From Dictyoglomus sp. (GTDB taxonomy: Bacteria > Dictyoglomota > Dictyoglomia > Dictyoglomales > Dictyoglomaceae), in the NCBI GenBank assembly GCA_025060475.1, contig JANXBZ010000006.1, positions 1 to 64,000 on the forward strand: 64,000 nt of DNA, given 5' to 3'. Numbering within the stretch: the first letter of the stretch is position 1; every line of letters begins with the position of its first letter. A program made the position numbers and the translations under genes. The notes beneath the pieces were generated by a model. That model was not told the DNA's origin and did no database searches. It was given only the letters and a program-made list of their open reading frames with translations. Positions 1 through 8,838 of the stretch are shown piece by piece.

Positions 1-470
1 CCCACTTGCCTTGCAGGAACCCCCACTACAAGTGCATAAGGAGGTACATCTTTTGTAACCACAGCTCCAGCTCCCACAAATGCATATTCTCCAATAGTTA
101 CTCCACAAATAATAGTTGCATTTGCTCCTATTGTAGCACCTTTTTTTACAATTGTCTTTTTAAATTCACTTTTTCTTTCTATAAATGCTCTTGGATTTAT
201 AACATTTGTAAAGACACAGGATGGTCCACAAAATACGTCATCTTCTAATTCTACTCCTTCATATATACTGACATTATTCTGAATTTTTACATTATTACCT
301 ATTTTTACCCTTGGTCCTATCATTACATTTTGTCCTATTACACAATTTTTCCCTATGGTGGTATAAGGTAGTATATGGCAAAAATGCCAAATCTTGGTTC
401 CTTCTCCTATCTCTACTGGTTCATCTACATATGAGCTTTCATGCACAAAATATTTTTTCTCATCAGACAT
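1..470 (-). CDS. WbpD/WlbB-like hexapeptide-repeat N-acetyltransferase (partial, 3' end outside window)
   Basis: About 156 residues are visible before the window edge. Repeated I/V-G-x-x-x hexapeptide units (for example [24 protein letters not shown]) form a left-handed beta-helix, and the last visible residues GVPARQVG match the usual C-terminal tail of this family, so only about 30 residues should be missing. The family acetylates the 3-amino group of UDP-2-acetamido-3-amino-hexuronic acids using acetyl-CoA in the cytoplasm. The start is fixed by a GGAGG site six bases upstream, 12 bp after the oxidoreductase gene. It is the last visible gene of the minus-strand sugar-nucleotide operon, which supports WbpD/WlbB over other hexapeptide acyltransferases. 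Family is firm; exact substrate is inferred. Confidence 0.85.
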   Translation of the reverse strand, partial: MSDEKKYFVHESSYVDEPVEIGEGTKIWHFCHILPYTTIGKNCVIGQNVMIGPRVKIGNNVKIQNNVSIYEGVELEDDVFCGPSCVFTNVINPRAFIERKSEFKKTIVKKGATIGANATIICGVTIGEYAFVGAGAVVTKDVPPYALVVGVPARQV

Positions 471-481
471 ATTTTTCCTCC

Positions 482-1447
482 TTAATTTACCACTTTTATT
501 GAATTTTGGCACTTTTCAAGCACTTCTAAAACCCTTAATCCCTCGTAACCATCGGTTTCTGGTTTTTTTCTCTCTTTTATACATTCCCAAAAATGCCTCA
601 ACTCCTCCTTTAGAGGCTCTTTTTCCTCTATTTTAATTACTTCCAAATCTCCTTTTTTAGCAATAGGAATATTATTTATCCACTCAACCTTATGAGAATA
701 GTAGAAGAGTTTCTCCTTCGAAACATCATCAAAGACTATCATTCCCTTTTCACCAATTACAACTAATCTTTGCTCCTTAAAAGGATGCCACCAACTTACA
801 AAAATATGTGCTTTTATACCATTCTCAAACTCTAAAGAAGCAAGAGCTATATCATCTATGCCTTTTGATATATGGGATGTACCATTATAGATGAAATTTA
901 TCACATTACTTTGAGCCAACATGAGTATTAAAGAGATATCATGAGGAGCAAGACTCCACCATACATTTTCATCAGTCCTTAACTTTCCAATATTCACTCT
1001 ATTGGAATATATATAAAGAATTTTTCCTATTAATCCTTTTAAAATTAATTCCTTCATCCTTTTTACAGCAGGATGATAATGCAAAATATGACCTACCATC
1101 AAAATCAAACCATTTTTATCTGCTAAATTTACAAGTTCTTCTCCCTCTTTTAAAGAAGTAGTCATAGGCTTTTCCACTAAAACATCTTTACCAGCTAAAA
1201 GAGCTTTTTTAGAAAGAGCATAATGAGTTATAGAAGGAGTAGCAACAACTATCCCCTTTATATTAGGATCCTCAAGAAGATCTTCATAATACGTGGTATA
1301 ATTTATATCTGGAAAAGTCTTTTTTCTTTCCTTTATTATTTCTTCATTAAAATCACAGGCGGTACGAACTACTTTAAGCTCATATAAGTTACGTAATATA
1401 TTCTTTCCCCAATAACCAAGACCTACAATTCCTATTTCTCTTTCCAT
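482..1447 (-). CDS. Gfo/Idh/MocA-family oxidoreductase, WbpB/WlbA-like
   Basis: The 321-residue protein opens with a Rossmann fold (GLGYWGKN near residue 10) and carries the family lysine in the EKP motif near residue 92, followed by a GFO_IDH_MocA C-terminal domain. WbpB/WlbA enzymes oxidise C3 of UDP-GlcNAc uronic acid to the 3-keto sugar, which is then transaminated and acetylated. Its start lies 16 bp inside the end of the upstream dehydrogenase gene, so the two are likely translationally coupled. The neighbours (UDP-GlcNAc 6-dehydrogenase upstream, hexapeptide acetyltransferase downstream) support this role. Other sugar oxidoreductases of the superfamily cannot be excluded from sequence alone. 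Confidence 0.85.
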   Translation of the reverse strand: MEREIGIVGLGYWGKNILRNLYELKVVRTACDFNEEIIKERKKTFPDINYTTYYEDLLEDPNIKGIVVATPSITHYALSKKALLAGKDVLVEKPMTTSLKEGEELVNLADKNGLILMVGHILHYHPAVKRMKELILKGLIGKILYIYSNRVNIGKLRTDENVWWSLAPHDISLILMLAQSNVINFIYNGTSHISKGIDDIALASLEFENGIKAHIFVSWWHPFKEQRLVVIGEKGMIVFDDVSKEKLFYYSHKVEWINNIPIAKKGDLEVIKIEEKEPLKEELRHFWECIKERKKPETDGYEGLRVLEVLEKCQNSIKVVN

Positions 1448-2769
1448 ACTCTATTTTTATTTTCTTCCCCTACTCCTAAAATAGTTACTCTTTTGTCTAC
1501 TACTATTCCTCTTTTTCTGAGGGCATTTCTTGTATCTACAATCAGTTTAGCATTTTCAAATATTTGTTTATAATCTATATTATCATGATCTGTTAAAATA
1601 AGTACACAATCGCTCTCAGAAATTACATCTTTATTTAATTCACAAGATTTTTTCAATCTCAATTTTTTTCCTTTATCTTCAATTTTAACTTCAGGAATAA
1701 AAGGATCATGATATTTTACCTCTCCACCAAGTTTTTCTAGAAGAGGAATTATCTTAAGAGCAGGAGATTCTCGGGGATCTGCTATATTAGGTTTATATGC
1801 TACACCAATAACAAAAATCTTCGAGCCATTCAAAGCTTTTTTATGTTTATTTAAAGCTTCCATAACCAGATGGACTATATATTTAGGCATTTCATCATTT
1901 ATCTCGCCAGCAAGTTCTATAAACCTTAAATTATAGTCATATTCTTTTGCTTTCCAAGAAAGATAGAAGGGATCAATAGGAATACAATGCCCCCCAAGAC
2001 CTGGTCCTGGATAAAAGGGCATAAATCCATAGGGTTTTGTAGAAGCTGCTTCAATTACTTCCCATATATCTATGTCCATCTTTTCACAGAGCATAGCAAG
2101 CTCGTTTATGAAAGATATATTTACAAGCCTATAAATATTTTCAAGTAATTTCTCCATTTCTGCAACTTTTGGAGAGGATACTTTATGGATCTTAGGAAAA
2201 ACCAGAGAGTAAAGTTTAGAAGCTTTTTCAGTAGAAATACTGTTAACTCCTCCTATCACTTTGGGAATATCTTGAGTAGTGAATTTTTTGTTTCCAGGAT
2301 CTACTCTTTCTGGAGAAAAAGCAAGATAAAAATCTTCTCCACCTTTTAGCCCAGTTTTTTCCAAAATAGGAAGAACTACTTCCTCAGTGGTACCAGGATA
2401 AGTAGTACTTTCTAATACTATTAACTGATCTTTTTTAAGATGCTTAGAGATTTCTGTTGTAACATTTACTATATATGAAATATCAGGCTCCTTATGAGGA
2501 CCGAGAGGGGTAGGAACACATATAATAACTGCATCTGAAAGGCTCACACTTTTAAAATCTACAAAAGCTTTAAGATTTTCTTTTTTAACAACTTCTAAAA
2601 GTTCCTCACTTTTAACATCCTCTATATAGGATATACCTTTATTTACCATATCTACTTTTTTAGGATTCTGTTCAATTCCATATACTATAATACCTACTTT
2701 TGCAAACTCTAAAGCCAATGGTAATCCCACATATCCAAGACCAACAACAGATATACTTTTAAAATCCAT
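1432..2769 (-). CDS. wbpA: UDP-N-acetylglucosamine 6-dehydrogenase (WbpA-like)
   Basis: This is a 445-residue three-domain UDP-sugar dehydrogenase. It has an N-terminal NAD-binding GLGYVGLP motif at about residues 10-17, an ESTTYPGTTEE segment, an AFSPERVDPGN block, the catalytic cysteine in GGHCIPIDP near residue 262, and a C-terminal UDP-binding domain. The SPERVDPGN and TTYPGTTEE signatures are typical of the WbpA branch, which oxidises UDP-GlcNAc at C6 to the uronic acid, rather than of UDP-glucose dehydrogenases. A GGGGGA site precedes the ATG. The gap from the upstream epimerase stop is one base, so it is operonic. Confidence 0.9.
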   Translation of the reverse strand: MDFKSISVVGLGYVGLPLALEFAKVGIIVYGIEQNPKKVDMVNKGISYIEDVKSEELLEVVKKENLKAFVDFKSVSLSDAVIICVPTPLGPHKEPDISYIVNVTTEISKHLKKDQLIVLESTTYPGTTEEVVLPILEKTGLKGGEDFYLAFSPERVDPGNKKFTTQDIPKVIGGVNSISTEKASKLYSLVFPKIHKVSSPKVAEMEKLLENIYRLVNISFINELAMLCEKMDIDIWEVIEAASTKPYGFMPFYPGPGLGGHCIPIDPFYLSWKAKEYDYNLRFIELAGEINDEMPKYIVHLVMEALNKHKKALNGSKIFVIGVAYKPNIADPRESPALKIIPLLEKLGGEVKYHDPFIPEVKIEDKGKKLRLKKSCELNKDVISESDCVLILTDHDNIDYKQIFENAKLIVDTRNALRKRGIVVDKRVTILGVGEENKNRVWKEK

Positions 2770-2770
2770 T

Positions 2771-3778
2771 TTAATTAAGATCCCCCTTTGAAAAACTAGT
2801 TATAATTTCAATAATCTTAGGAGCAGTATAATCTTTATCAAAATTTACATCTTCCCCATACTTAATATTCTTTAAAGCATTTAATATTCTTTCTTCCTCT
2901 GTTCCTACTAATGTATTCCATCCATATTTTACAGTCTCAATCCATTCTGTTTCTTCTCTTAAGGTTATACAAGGAACTTTAAGCCAAAAAGCTTCCTTTT
3001 GAACTCCTCCTGAGTCTGTCAAAATAGCATATGCTTCCCTTTCAAGTTTCAGCATGTCTAAATATCCTAATGGCTCTATAGCGCGTATATTATCAAAATT
3101 TAAGTAATTTTCTAATCCATATTCTTTTATTTTATTTCTTGTTCTGGGATGAATTGGAAAAACCACATATTTATCTAACTTGGACAAGACAGATAAAATA
3201 CTTCTTAATCTCTTAGAATCATCAGTATTTTCTGCACGGTGAATAGTAATCAGATAATATTCTTTAGGCTTTAGAGAAATTTCCTCGTATACACCTTCTG
3301 TTATCCCTTCTCTTTTTAGATTTTCAACAGCAGTTTCTGTGGGACAAAACAAAATATCCGACAAATGATCCGCAACAATTCTATTTATTTCCTCAGGCAT
3401 CTTTTTATTAAAACTTCTAAGACCCGCTTCTATATGAGCTAATGGAATATGTAATTTGGAACTTGCTAAAGCTCCTGCCAAGGTAGAATTTGTATCCCCA
3501 TAAACTATAACTAAATCAGGTTTTTCCTTCAATAAAATTTCTTCTATTCCAATAAGCATTTTACCTGTTTGTTCTCCATGTAATCCTGAGCCAATTCCAA
3601 GATTATAATCAGGCTCAGAAATTTCAAGCTCTTCAAAAAATATCTTATTCATATTAGCATCATAATGTTGTCCAGTATGAAGAATGATATCTTTAATACC
3701 TCTTTTCCTTAATTCCTTTGAAAGTGGAGCAAGTTTTATAAACTGGGGCCTTGCCCCAACAATAGATACTATTTTCAT
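2771..3778 (-). CDS. wecB: UDP-N-acetylglucosamine 2-epimerase (WecB-like), internally deleted
   Basis: The N-terminus VGARPQFIKLAPLS, then VYGDTNST, HIEAGLRS, EEINR and the HRAEN block place this in the non-hydrolysing UDP-GlcNAc 2-epimerase family. The ATG at 3778 is chosen because a GGAG site precedes it and the upstream gene ends at 3783; a longer reading frame would overlap that gene. The protein is about 335 residues, shorter than the usual 360-380. The missing part is specific: after REGITEGVY homologues continue with a conserved GDVMYD segment, but here the text jumps to EEISLKPKEYY, an in-frame loss of roughly 25-30 residues at the interdomain hinge. The active-site acidic and histidine motifs remain. 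Activity is doubtful. Confidence 0.85.
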   Translation of the reverse strand: MKIVSIVGARPQFIKLAPLSKELRKRGIKDIILHTGQHYDANMNKIFFEELEISEPDYNLGIGSGLHGEQTGKMLIGIEEILLKEKPDLVIVYGDTNSTLAGALASSKLHIPLAHIEAGLRSFNKKMPEEINRIVADHLSDILFCPTETAVENLKREGITEGVYEEISLKPKEYYLITIHRAENTDDSKRLRSILSVLSKLDKYVVFPIHPRTRNKIKEYGLENYLNFDNIRAIEPLGYLDMLKLEREAYAILTDSGGVQKEAFWLKVPCITLREETEWIETVKYGWNTLVGTEEERILNALKNIKYGEDVNFDKDYTAPKIIEIITSFSKGDLN

Positions 3779-3782
3779 TTTT

Positions 3783-5663
3783 TTAGCCCAATATTTTCTC
3801 CTTGTTTTTATAATCCTTCTTAGTCTCTTCAATAATTTCCTTTAAAGTTTCCCAAATTTTTTCTTTATCCCTTATTCTTGCTACTTTTTCTAATTTTTTA
3901 AGTTTCTCTCTAAATATATAGGAATCTATATGATCATTAGATACTATCCTAAAAATCTTTGGATGTTCTGTTCTTTCTATAATCTCTTCCCTTTCCCATA
4001 ATTCTTCTTTTAGTTTTTCTCCAGATCTTAATCCTGTAACTTCTATCTTTATATCCTCCAAGGAATAGCCTGAAAGTTCTATAAAGTTTTTTGCAAGATC
4101 CATGATTCTTACTGGTTTTCCCATATCAAGAACAAATAAATCTCCCGATCTTCCTATAGCACCTGCTTGGAGAACAAGCCCCACAGCCTCAGGAATAGTC
4201 ATGAAATATCTTTCCATTTCAGGATGAGTAATAGTTATTGGTCCTCCTTTTTCTAACTGTTTTTTGAAAACCTCTAATACACTCCCTCTACTTCCAAGAA
4301 CATTTCCAAATCTCACTCCTATTAGTTCTGTTTCAGAATTTTTGTTATAACATTGAATAAGTATCTCCCCTATTCTTTTTGTTGCTCCCATAATACTAAC
4401 AGGATATACTGCTTTATCTGTGGAAATGAATATAAATTTTTTTACTCCAAAACTTATAGAAGATTCTATAATGTTTATTGTTCCAAAAATATTATTAAAA
4501 ACTGCCTCATCAGGATTTTCTTCCATTAAAGGTACATGCTTATGAGCTGCAGAATGAAAAACTATATCTGGTTTTTCTTGAGAAAAAATATGAAATATTC
4601 TATCTTTATCCCTTATATCCGCTATATAGGATTTTAATTGTATATTAGGAAAATTACTTTTAAGCTCCAATTCTATATTAAATATGCTATTTTCTCCCCT
4701 TCCTAAGAGAATAATTGCTTTTGGATTATATTCTGAGACCTGTCTACATATTTCTGCCCCAATGGATCCCCCAGCTCCTGTCACTAAAATTTTTCTTCCC
4801 TCTATATAATATTTTATTTTCACAGAATCTAAATTTATTACATCCCTTTCTAACAGGTCTTCTATCTTTACATTTCTTATTTTACTCACACTTACCCTTC
4901 CATCTATAAGCTCCCAAATACCAGGTAGAATCTTCACAGGAATTTTCAGTTTAGATGTCATGCTTACTATATTTCTTATTAAAGATGGAGGAGCAGAAGG
5001 AATAGCAATTATTATTTCTTGAATCCTTTTTTCTAAGGCAATTTGAGGTAAAGATGCTATTGGTCCTAAAACCTTTACTCCATGGATATTTTTTCCTATT
5101 TTTTTAGGATCATCATCTAAAAATCCTACTACATTATAATTTAAATCTTTATGAGTTTTTATTTCCCGAAGAATTTTCTCTCCAGCATCCCCTGCCCCAA
5201 TAAGAAGTACTCTTTTTGAAGGAAAAGATAAAGAAGAATTCTTAAATCTTCCTCTCTCATATGTCCATCGTGTTATAGCTCGAAAAGAAAAGAGAGCAAG
5301 AAGGGTGAGAATATAAGAGATAACTATGGTAGAACGAGGTAGACCATTTATAGGAAATAGAAGATAAGAAAGATAAAATAAAAGCTTTTCTAAGGTTATA
5401 GTTAAAGTTAAATCCTTTAGACCTTCTAAGCTAAAATATTCCCAAAGAGAATTGTGAAGTTTAAAAGTAAATAAATATAAAATTAAAAAAATAGGAATTT
5501 CTCGAAAAAGAACAAAAGGAATAATACTCCAGTATTGAGAAGGAAGAGAAAACTCGAATCTTATAAAAAAGGAGAAAATCAAAGTAAGGGAAAAGGTTAA
5601 AGTATCAAGGAGAACATGAAGCATGGAATTTTTTTGTAAATTTAATAACTTTCCTAATAACAT
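3783..5663 (-). CDS. FlaA1/PglF/CapD-like membrane nucleotide-sugar 4,6-dehydratase
   Basis: The 626-residue protein starts with about four membrane segments (residues 15-130). A first Rossmann-like CoA-binding domain follows (IGAGDAGE at 155-162), then an extended SDR domain with VTGAGGSIG at 294-302. The catalytic region reads STDK at 414-417 and MGATK at 425-429, so methionine replaces the usual tyrosine of the YxxxK motif. That substitution is typical of inverting UDP-GlcNAc 4,6-dehydratases such as PglF and FlaA1. These enzymes act at the inner membrane face and make keto-deoxy sugars for O-antigen, capsule or protein glycans. It is the first gene of the minus-strand operon, behind the CRP-type palindrome. 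Confidence 0.9.
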   Translation of the reverse strand: MLLGKLLNLQKNSMLHVLLDTLTFSLTLIFSFFIRFEFSLPSQYWSIIPFVLFREIPIFLILYLFTFKLHNSLWEYFSLEGLKDLTLTITLEKLLFYLSYLLFPINGLPRSTIVISYILTLLALFSFRAITRWTYERGRFKNSSLSFPSKRVLLIGAGDAGEKILREIKTHKDLNYNVVGFLDDDPKKIGKNIHGVKVLGPIASLPQIALEKRIQEIIIAIPSAPPSLIRNIVSMTSKLKIPVKILPGIWELIDGRVSVSKIRNVKIEDLLERDVINLDSVKIKYYIEGRKILVTGAGGSIGAEICRQVSEYNPKAIILLGRGENSIFNIELELKSNFPNIQLKSYIADIRDKDRIFHIFSQEKPDIVFHSAAHKHVPLMEENPDEAVFNNIFGTINIIESSISFGVKKFIFISTDKAVYPVSIMGATKRIGEILIQCYNKNSETELIGVRFGNVLGSRGSVLEVFKKQLEKGGPITITHPEMERYFMTIPEAVGLVLQAGAIGRSGDLFVLDMGKPVRIMDLAKNFIELSGYSLEDIKIEVTGLRSGEKLKEELWEREEIIERTEHPKIFRIVSNDHIDSYIFREKLKKLEKVARIRDKEKIWETLKEIIEETKKDYKNKEKILG

Positions 5664-5691
5664 TTTTCCCTCTTCAATTTTTATTTATATT

Positions 5692-5720
5692 ATTATATAC
5701 TACAGACTTCATCATTAAAA
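5692..5720 (-). promoter_or_regulatory. Candidate promoter of the polysaccharide operon
   Basis: On the minus strand a TATAAT -10 box (5692-5697) is separated by 17 bp from a poor -35 box TTTTAA (5715-5720). The CRP-type palindrome begins two bases upstream of the -35 box, an arrangement typical of activator-dependent promoters. This is pattern reading only. Confidence 0.45.
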
Positions 5721-5722
5721 GG

Positions 5723-5740
5723 ATGTGATATATATCACAT
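5723..5740. promoter_or_regulatory. Perfect CRP/FNR-family palindrome
   Basis: The 18-base sequence ATGTGATATATATCACAT is a perfect inverted repeat and contains the classic TGTGA-N6-TCACA core of CRP-type sites. It lies about 60 bp upstream of the first gene of the minus-strand polysaccharide operon, next to a weak -35 box. The plus-strand GH4 gene is about 280 bp away, so the polysaccharide operon is the likelier target. The cognate regulator is not in this window. Confidence 0.6.
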
Positions 5741-5762
5741 TTTTTATTTTTAATTTATTACT

Positions 5763-5903
5763 TTACTTCTCACATAATTCAATTCTCACTTCATATTCCG
5801 GTTTTTCTAAAAGATTTTTACAATCTTCTCAGGTGAGACCAAAAGCAATAACATCATAAAAAATCTCATGTTCCTCTATAAATTTGGAGTATTTAGTATT
5901 TAC
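5763..5903 (-). pseudogene. Relic of an unrecognised protein gene (3' fragment with an in-frame stop)
   Basis: Read on the minus strand, this stretch encodes about 46 protein-like residues beginning NTKYSKFIEEHEIFYDVIAF, interrupted by one in-frame TGA (5829-5831) and ending in a TAA at 5763-5765. The charged, codon-biased text on both sides of the stop looks like decayed coding sequence rather than spacer. A neighbouring frame just upstream reads EIMLLGKY, suggesting a frameshift and loss of the 5' part. I do not recognise the family. It accounts for much of the 355-bp gap between 5663 and 6019. Confidence 0.4.
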
Positions 5904-6018
5904 CTAATAACATAATCTCTTGTCTTAGAGAATTTTAACAGAGATTTTAAATAACATCAAATTAAATTCTTATTATATAATATTTTTAGAAAAAGAAATT
6001 TTTTTAGGAGGAAAGGAT

Positions 6019-7350
6019 ATGTCCAAGAAGATTGCTTTTATTGGAGCGGGAAGCTTTGAATTTACAAGAAACCTTGTTAGAGATCTTTTAACTTTTCCCT
6101 CTTTTCAAGATGCTACTATTGCCTTAATGGATATTAATGAGGAAAGACTTAATTTTTCAAAAACTGCAGTAGAAAAGATAATCTCTACAGGAAAGTATCC
6201 TGCAAAAGTTTTAGCTACCTTAGATAGAAAAGAGGCTATAGAAGGGGCAGATGCTGTTATAATTACAATCCTTGTGGGAGGAGTCCAAGTTTGGAGACAC
6301 GATATTGAGATTCCAAAAAAATACGGAGTAGATATAAACGTTGGTGATACCAGGGGACCTGCTGGAATTTTTAGAGCTTTAAGAACTATTCCTGTAATGA
6401 TTGATATAGCAAAGGATATTGAAAGATATTGTCCTAACGCTATAGTTTTAAATTATACAAATCCTATGGCAATGCTTATAAGAGCTGTTCAAACAGTATC
6501 AAAGATTAAAATTGTGGGACTTTGCCACAGTGTACAAGGGACTGCTATGATGCTTGCAAAATGGATTTCTGCTCCCATGGATGAAATAACTTATTTTTGT
6601 GCAGGTATAAATCATCAAGCATGGTTTTTAAAATTTGAGTGGAAAGGAAAAGACGCTTATCCTTTGATTAAGGAGGCTATTCTAACAAGACCTGAGATCT
6701 ATAATGAAGAGATCGTAAGAAATGAGATGTTTTTACATCTGGGATATTATGTTACAGAGTCCAGTGGACATAACTCTGAATATAATGCATGGTTCAGAAA
6801 AAGACCTGATTTAATAGAAAAATATTGTATTCATGGGACTGGATGGAATCCAGGAGAATGGGGATTTATTTTAAAAGAGTATCTAAGAAGGGAAGATACT
6901 TGGAAAAATGATATTAAAAACTGGATAGAAAAGGAGCCTGTAAATTTAGAAAGAGGACATGAATATGCAGCTTATATTCTTAACGCATGCATTGGAGATG
7001 GAAATCCCTTTGAATTCAATGGAAATACAAGAAATTTTGGACTTATAGACAATCTTCCTTATGGAGCCTGTGTAGAGGTCCCTATGATAGCTTCTAAAAG
7101 AGGACTAGATCCTTTAAAGGTGGGATCTCTTCCCCCTCAACTTGCAATTTTAAATTACATTAATTCTTCATGTGAGGAACTTGCTGTAGAGGGTGCTTTA
7201 GAGGGAGATCCTAAAAAAGTATTTTATGCTATATGTTATGATCCTCTTACTTCTGCAGTTCTTTCTCTTTCCGAAATAAAGGATATGGTTAAAGAAATGT
7301 TTGAAGTTAATAAAAATTACTTACCTCAATTTAAGAATTTTGACTTATAA
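6019..7350 (+). CDS. GH4 family glycosidase, MelA-like alpha-galactosidase
   Basis: This 443-residue protein has the GH4 NAD-binding N-terminus ([10 protein letters not shown] near residue 8), NYTNP at 145-149, a metal-binding Cys169 in GLCHSVQGT, and His199 in GINHQAW. GH4 enzymes use NAD and Mn2+ in an unusual redox-elimination mechanism. The CHSV-QGT signature belongs to the MelA branch, which acts on unphosphorylated alpha-galactosides or related alpha-glycosides, not to the 6-phospho-beta-glucosidase branch (CNxP). A strong AGGAGG site precedes the ATG. It is monocistronic, ending at a bidirectional terminator. It is probably cytoplasmic. Substrate could also be an alpha-glucoside or alpha-galacturonide. 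Confidence 0.85.
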   Translation: MSKKIAFIGAGSFEFTRNLVRDLLTFPSFQDATIALMDINEERLNFSKTAVEKIISTGKYPAKVLATLDRKEAIEGADAVIITILVGGVQVWRHDIEIPKKYGVDINVGDTRGPAGIFRALRTIPVMIDIAKDIERYCPNAIVLNYTNPMAMLIRAVQTVSKIKIVGLCHSVQGTAMMLAKWISAPMDEITYFCAGINHQAWFLKFEWKGKDAYPLIKEAILTRPEIYNEEIVRNEMFLHLGYYVTESSGHNSEYNAWFRKRPDLIEKYCIHGTGWNPGEWGFILKEYLRREDTWKNDIKNWIEKEPVNLERGHEYAAYILNACIGDGNPFEFNGNTRNFGLIDNLPYGACVEVPMIASKRGLDPLKVGSLPPQLAILNYINSSCEELAVEGALEGDPKKVFYAICYDPLTSAVLSLSEIKDMVKEMFEVNKNYLPQFKNFDL

Positions 7351-7359
7351 AATAAAAAA

Positions 7360-7383
7360 GCCTGCCATCAAAAGATGGCAGGC
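7360..7383. terminator. Bidirectional intrinsic terminator
   Basis: The inverted repeat GCCTGCCATC / GATGGCAGGC with an AAAA loop is flanked by A/T tracts on both sides. It serves the plus-strand GH4 gene and the convergent CBM9 gene. Confidence 0.9.
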
Positions 7384-7401
7384 AAAGTTTTAAAAAAAAT
7401 C

Positions 7402-8055
7402 TTATTTTACTAACTTTAGATTTCCAAAGCTTGATGGATTTTGCCAGTTTATATTTTCTACCTCATTCCAAGCAATTATTCCTACTCTACTTCCAAATTT
7501 GTCTGCATCATTTATCTGCACATCAAATCCTATTATATCCCCTTCTTTAAGTTTCTTAGTCTTCATCTTTACCTGTGCTTCTACAATAAATCCAAAATTT
7601 GTAATTTTTGTAGCAGTTAAGAAATAGTCCTTTGACGCTCCAGTACCAAAAGTTTGTCGATTCTCAAAGTTCACTCTATATTGGGCATCATTGGAATCAT
7701 AAGATGTTTTCTTTGCATTGTCTTCATCAATAAAAAATTCTACAGAGTCTTGTTCCCATGGATTGGTATTATCTTTATTTAATAACGAATCATAAACCTC
7801 TACCCAAATATATACACTATCTTCATCCCACAATACTCTAAATTTTGCATAAGATGTTTTTCCTTTAATTCCTTGAACATAGCTATCAGTTAAATATTCT
7901 TCAGTACTTTTCCAAACCTCATCCATTTCTCCATCTACTTTAGGTTTTCCATACTTTGCAGTTGCTAATTTACCTTTAAGCTCTTGTGCCCCAATAATGG
8001 TAAAAGAGAGAAGTAGAAGAAGAGCTATAAGAATAAAAAATTTAGGCTTGTTCAT
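7402..8055 (-). CDS. Secreted stand-alone CBM9-like carbohydrate-binding protein
   Basis: The 217-residue protein begins with a signal peptide (residues 1-23, basic start then a leucine-rich core ending near IGAQ). The rest is one beta-sandwich domain resembling family 9 carbohydrate-binding modules: the opening KVDGEMDEVWK, RVLWDEDSVYIWVEVYD, WEQDSVEFFIDEDN and a closing GFDVQINDAD. In thermophiles this module is normally attached to secreted xylanases, so a free-standing copy is notable. It may bind xylan or cellulose ends, or act in a surface complex. A strong GGAGG site precedes the start. No catalytic domain is present. Confidence 0.8.
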   Translation of the reverse strand: MNKPKFFILIALLLLLSFTIIGAQELKGKLATAKYGKPKVDGEMDEVWKSTEEYLTDSYVQGIKGKTSYAKFRVLWDEDSVYIWVEVYDSLLNKDNTNPWEQDSVEFFIDEDNAKKTSYDSNDAQYRVNFENRQTFGTGASKDYFLTATKITNFGFIVEAQVKMKTKKLKEGDIIGFDVQINDADKFGSRVGIIAWNEVENINWQNPSSFGNLKLVK

Positions 8056-8161
8056 GATGAACCTCCATTTTAAAAATTTTAACTAAATTATAATTTAATT
8101 ATAATTATTTGTCAAAAATAACAGTATAAGTGATATAATAATTTCTAGAGGTATATATTAA

Positions 8162-8818
8162 ATGGGAATTATAAGATTATTTATTACAAGCTTTTTAATG
8201 GGATTTTCTGGGGCTTCCGCTCCAGGTCCTTTAATGACATTAGTATTGACTCAAAGTAGTATTGGAGGATGGAAGAAATCTTTAGAGATTGTTTCTGGAC
8301 ATGCTATTTTGGAGGGAATTCTTGTAATTTTACTTCTTTTAGGACTTCAACCCATACTAAGAACTCCTATTTTTTTAAAGTTTTTTAGCTTTATAGGAAG
8401 TTTATTTTTGATATATATGGGAGCAAGTCTTTTATTAGATATTATTAAAGACAGAATTCCTATTTTAAAAAATTATGATAATCCCATAAAAAATAATCCT
8501 TACTCTTTTAATCCCTCTTTGATTCTTGCTGGAGCATTAACCTCCCTTGCAAATCCCTACTGGCTTCTTTGGTGGTTAACTATTGGAGTATCTTTTATAG
8601 CTCAAGCAAAAAATTATTTAATAGTAGGACTATTAAGTTTTTATATTGGTCATATATTATCTGATTATGCGTGGTATATGTTTATAGGAATCATTGGCCA
8701 AAGTCTTTCTCTTCCCTTTTGGAGAAAAATATATAAGTATATTTTATATTTTGCGTCTATCTTTCTTTTAATTTTTGGAATTTATTTTTTAAGCTATATT
8801 TTTAGAGAAATCCCTTAA
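8162..8818 (+). CDS. LysE family amino-acid exporter
   Basis: The 218-residue protein has about six hydrophobic segments. The N-terminal GASAPGPLM motif, with its conserved proline-glycine-proline, and the later NPYWLLWW segment are typical of LysE/RhtB-type translocators. These export amino acids or similar small metabolites across the cytoplasmic membrane. An AGAGG site lies about 10 bases upstream of ATG and a TATAAT box at 8134-8139. The MFS gene follows after 20 bp on the same strand, so the two exporters may be cotranscribed. The substrate cannot be told. Confidence 0.85.
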   Translation: MGIIRLFITSFLMGFSGASAPGPLMTLVLTQSSIGGWKKSLEIVSGHAILEGILVILLLLGLQPILRTPIFLKFFSFIGSLFLIYMGASLLLDIIKDRIPILKNYDNPIKNNPYSFNPSLILAGALTSLANPYWLLWWLTIGVSFIAQAKNYLIVGLLSFYIGHILSDYAWYMFIGIIGQSLSLPFWRKIYKYILYFASIFLLIFGIYFLSYIFREIP

Positions 8819-8838
8819 ATTAAATAAAAGCTATAGTT

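Noticed and set aside
311-636. Plus-strand open frames over the acetyltransferase and oxidoreductase genes
   Set aside because: They lie antisense to well-supported minus-strand genes, have no ribosome-binding site and show no family motif.
3779-3832. Longer N-terminus for the WecB-like epimerase
   Set aside because: It would overlap the upstream gene's end and lacks a ribosome-binding site; ATG 3778 follows GGAG and gives the normal family start.
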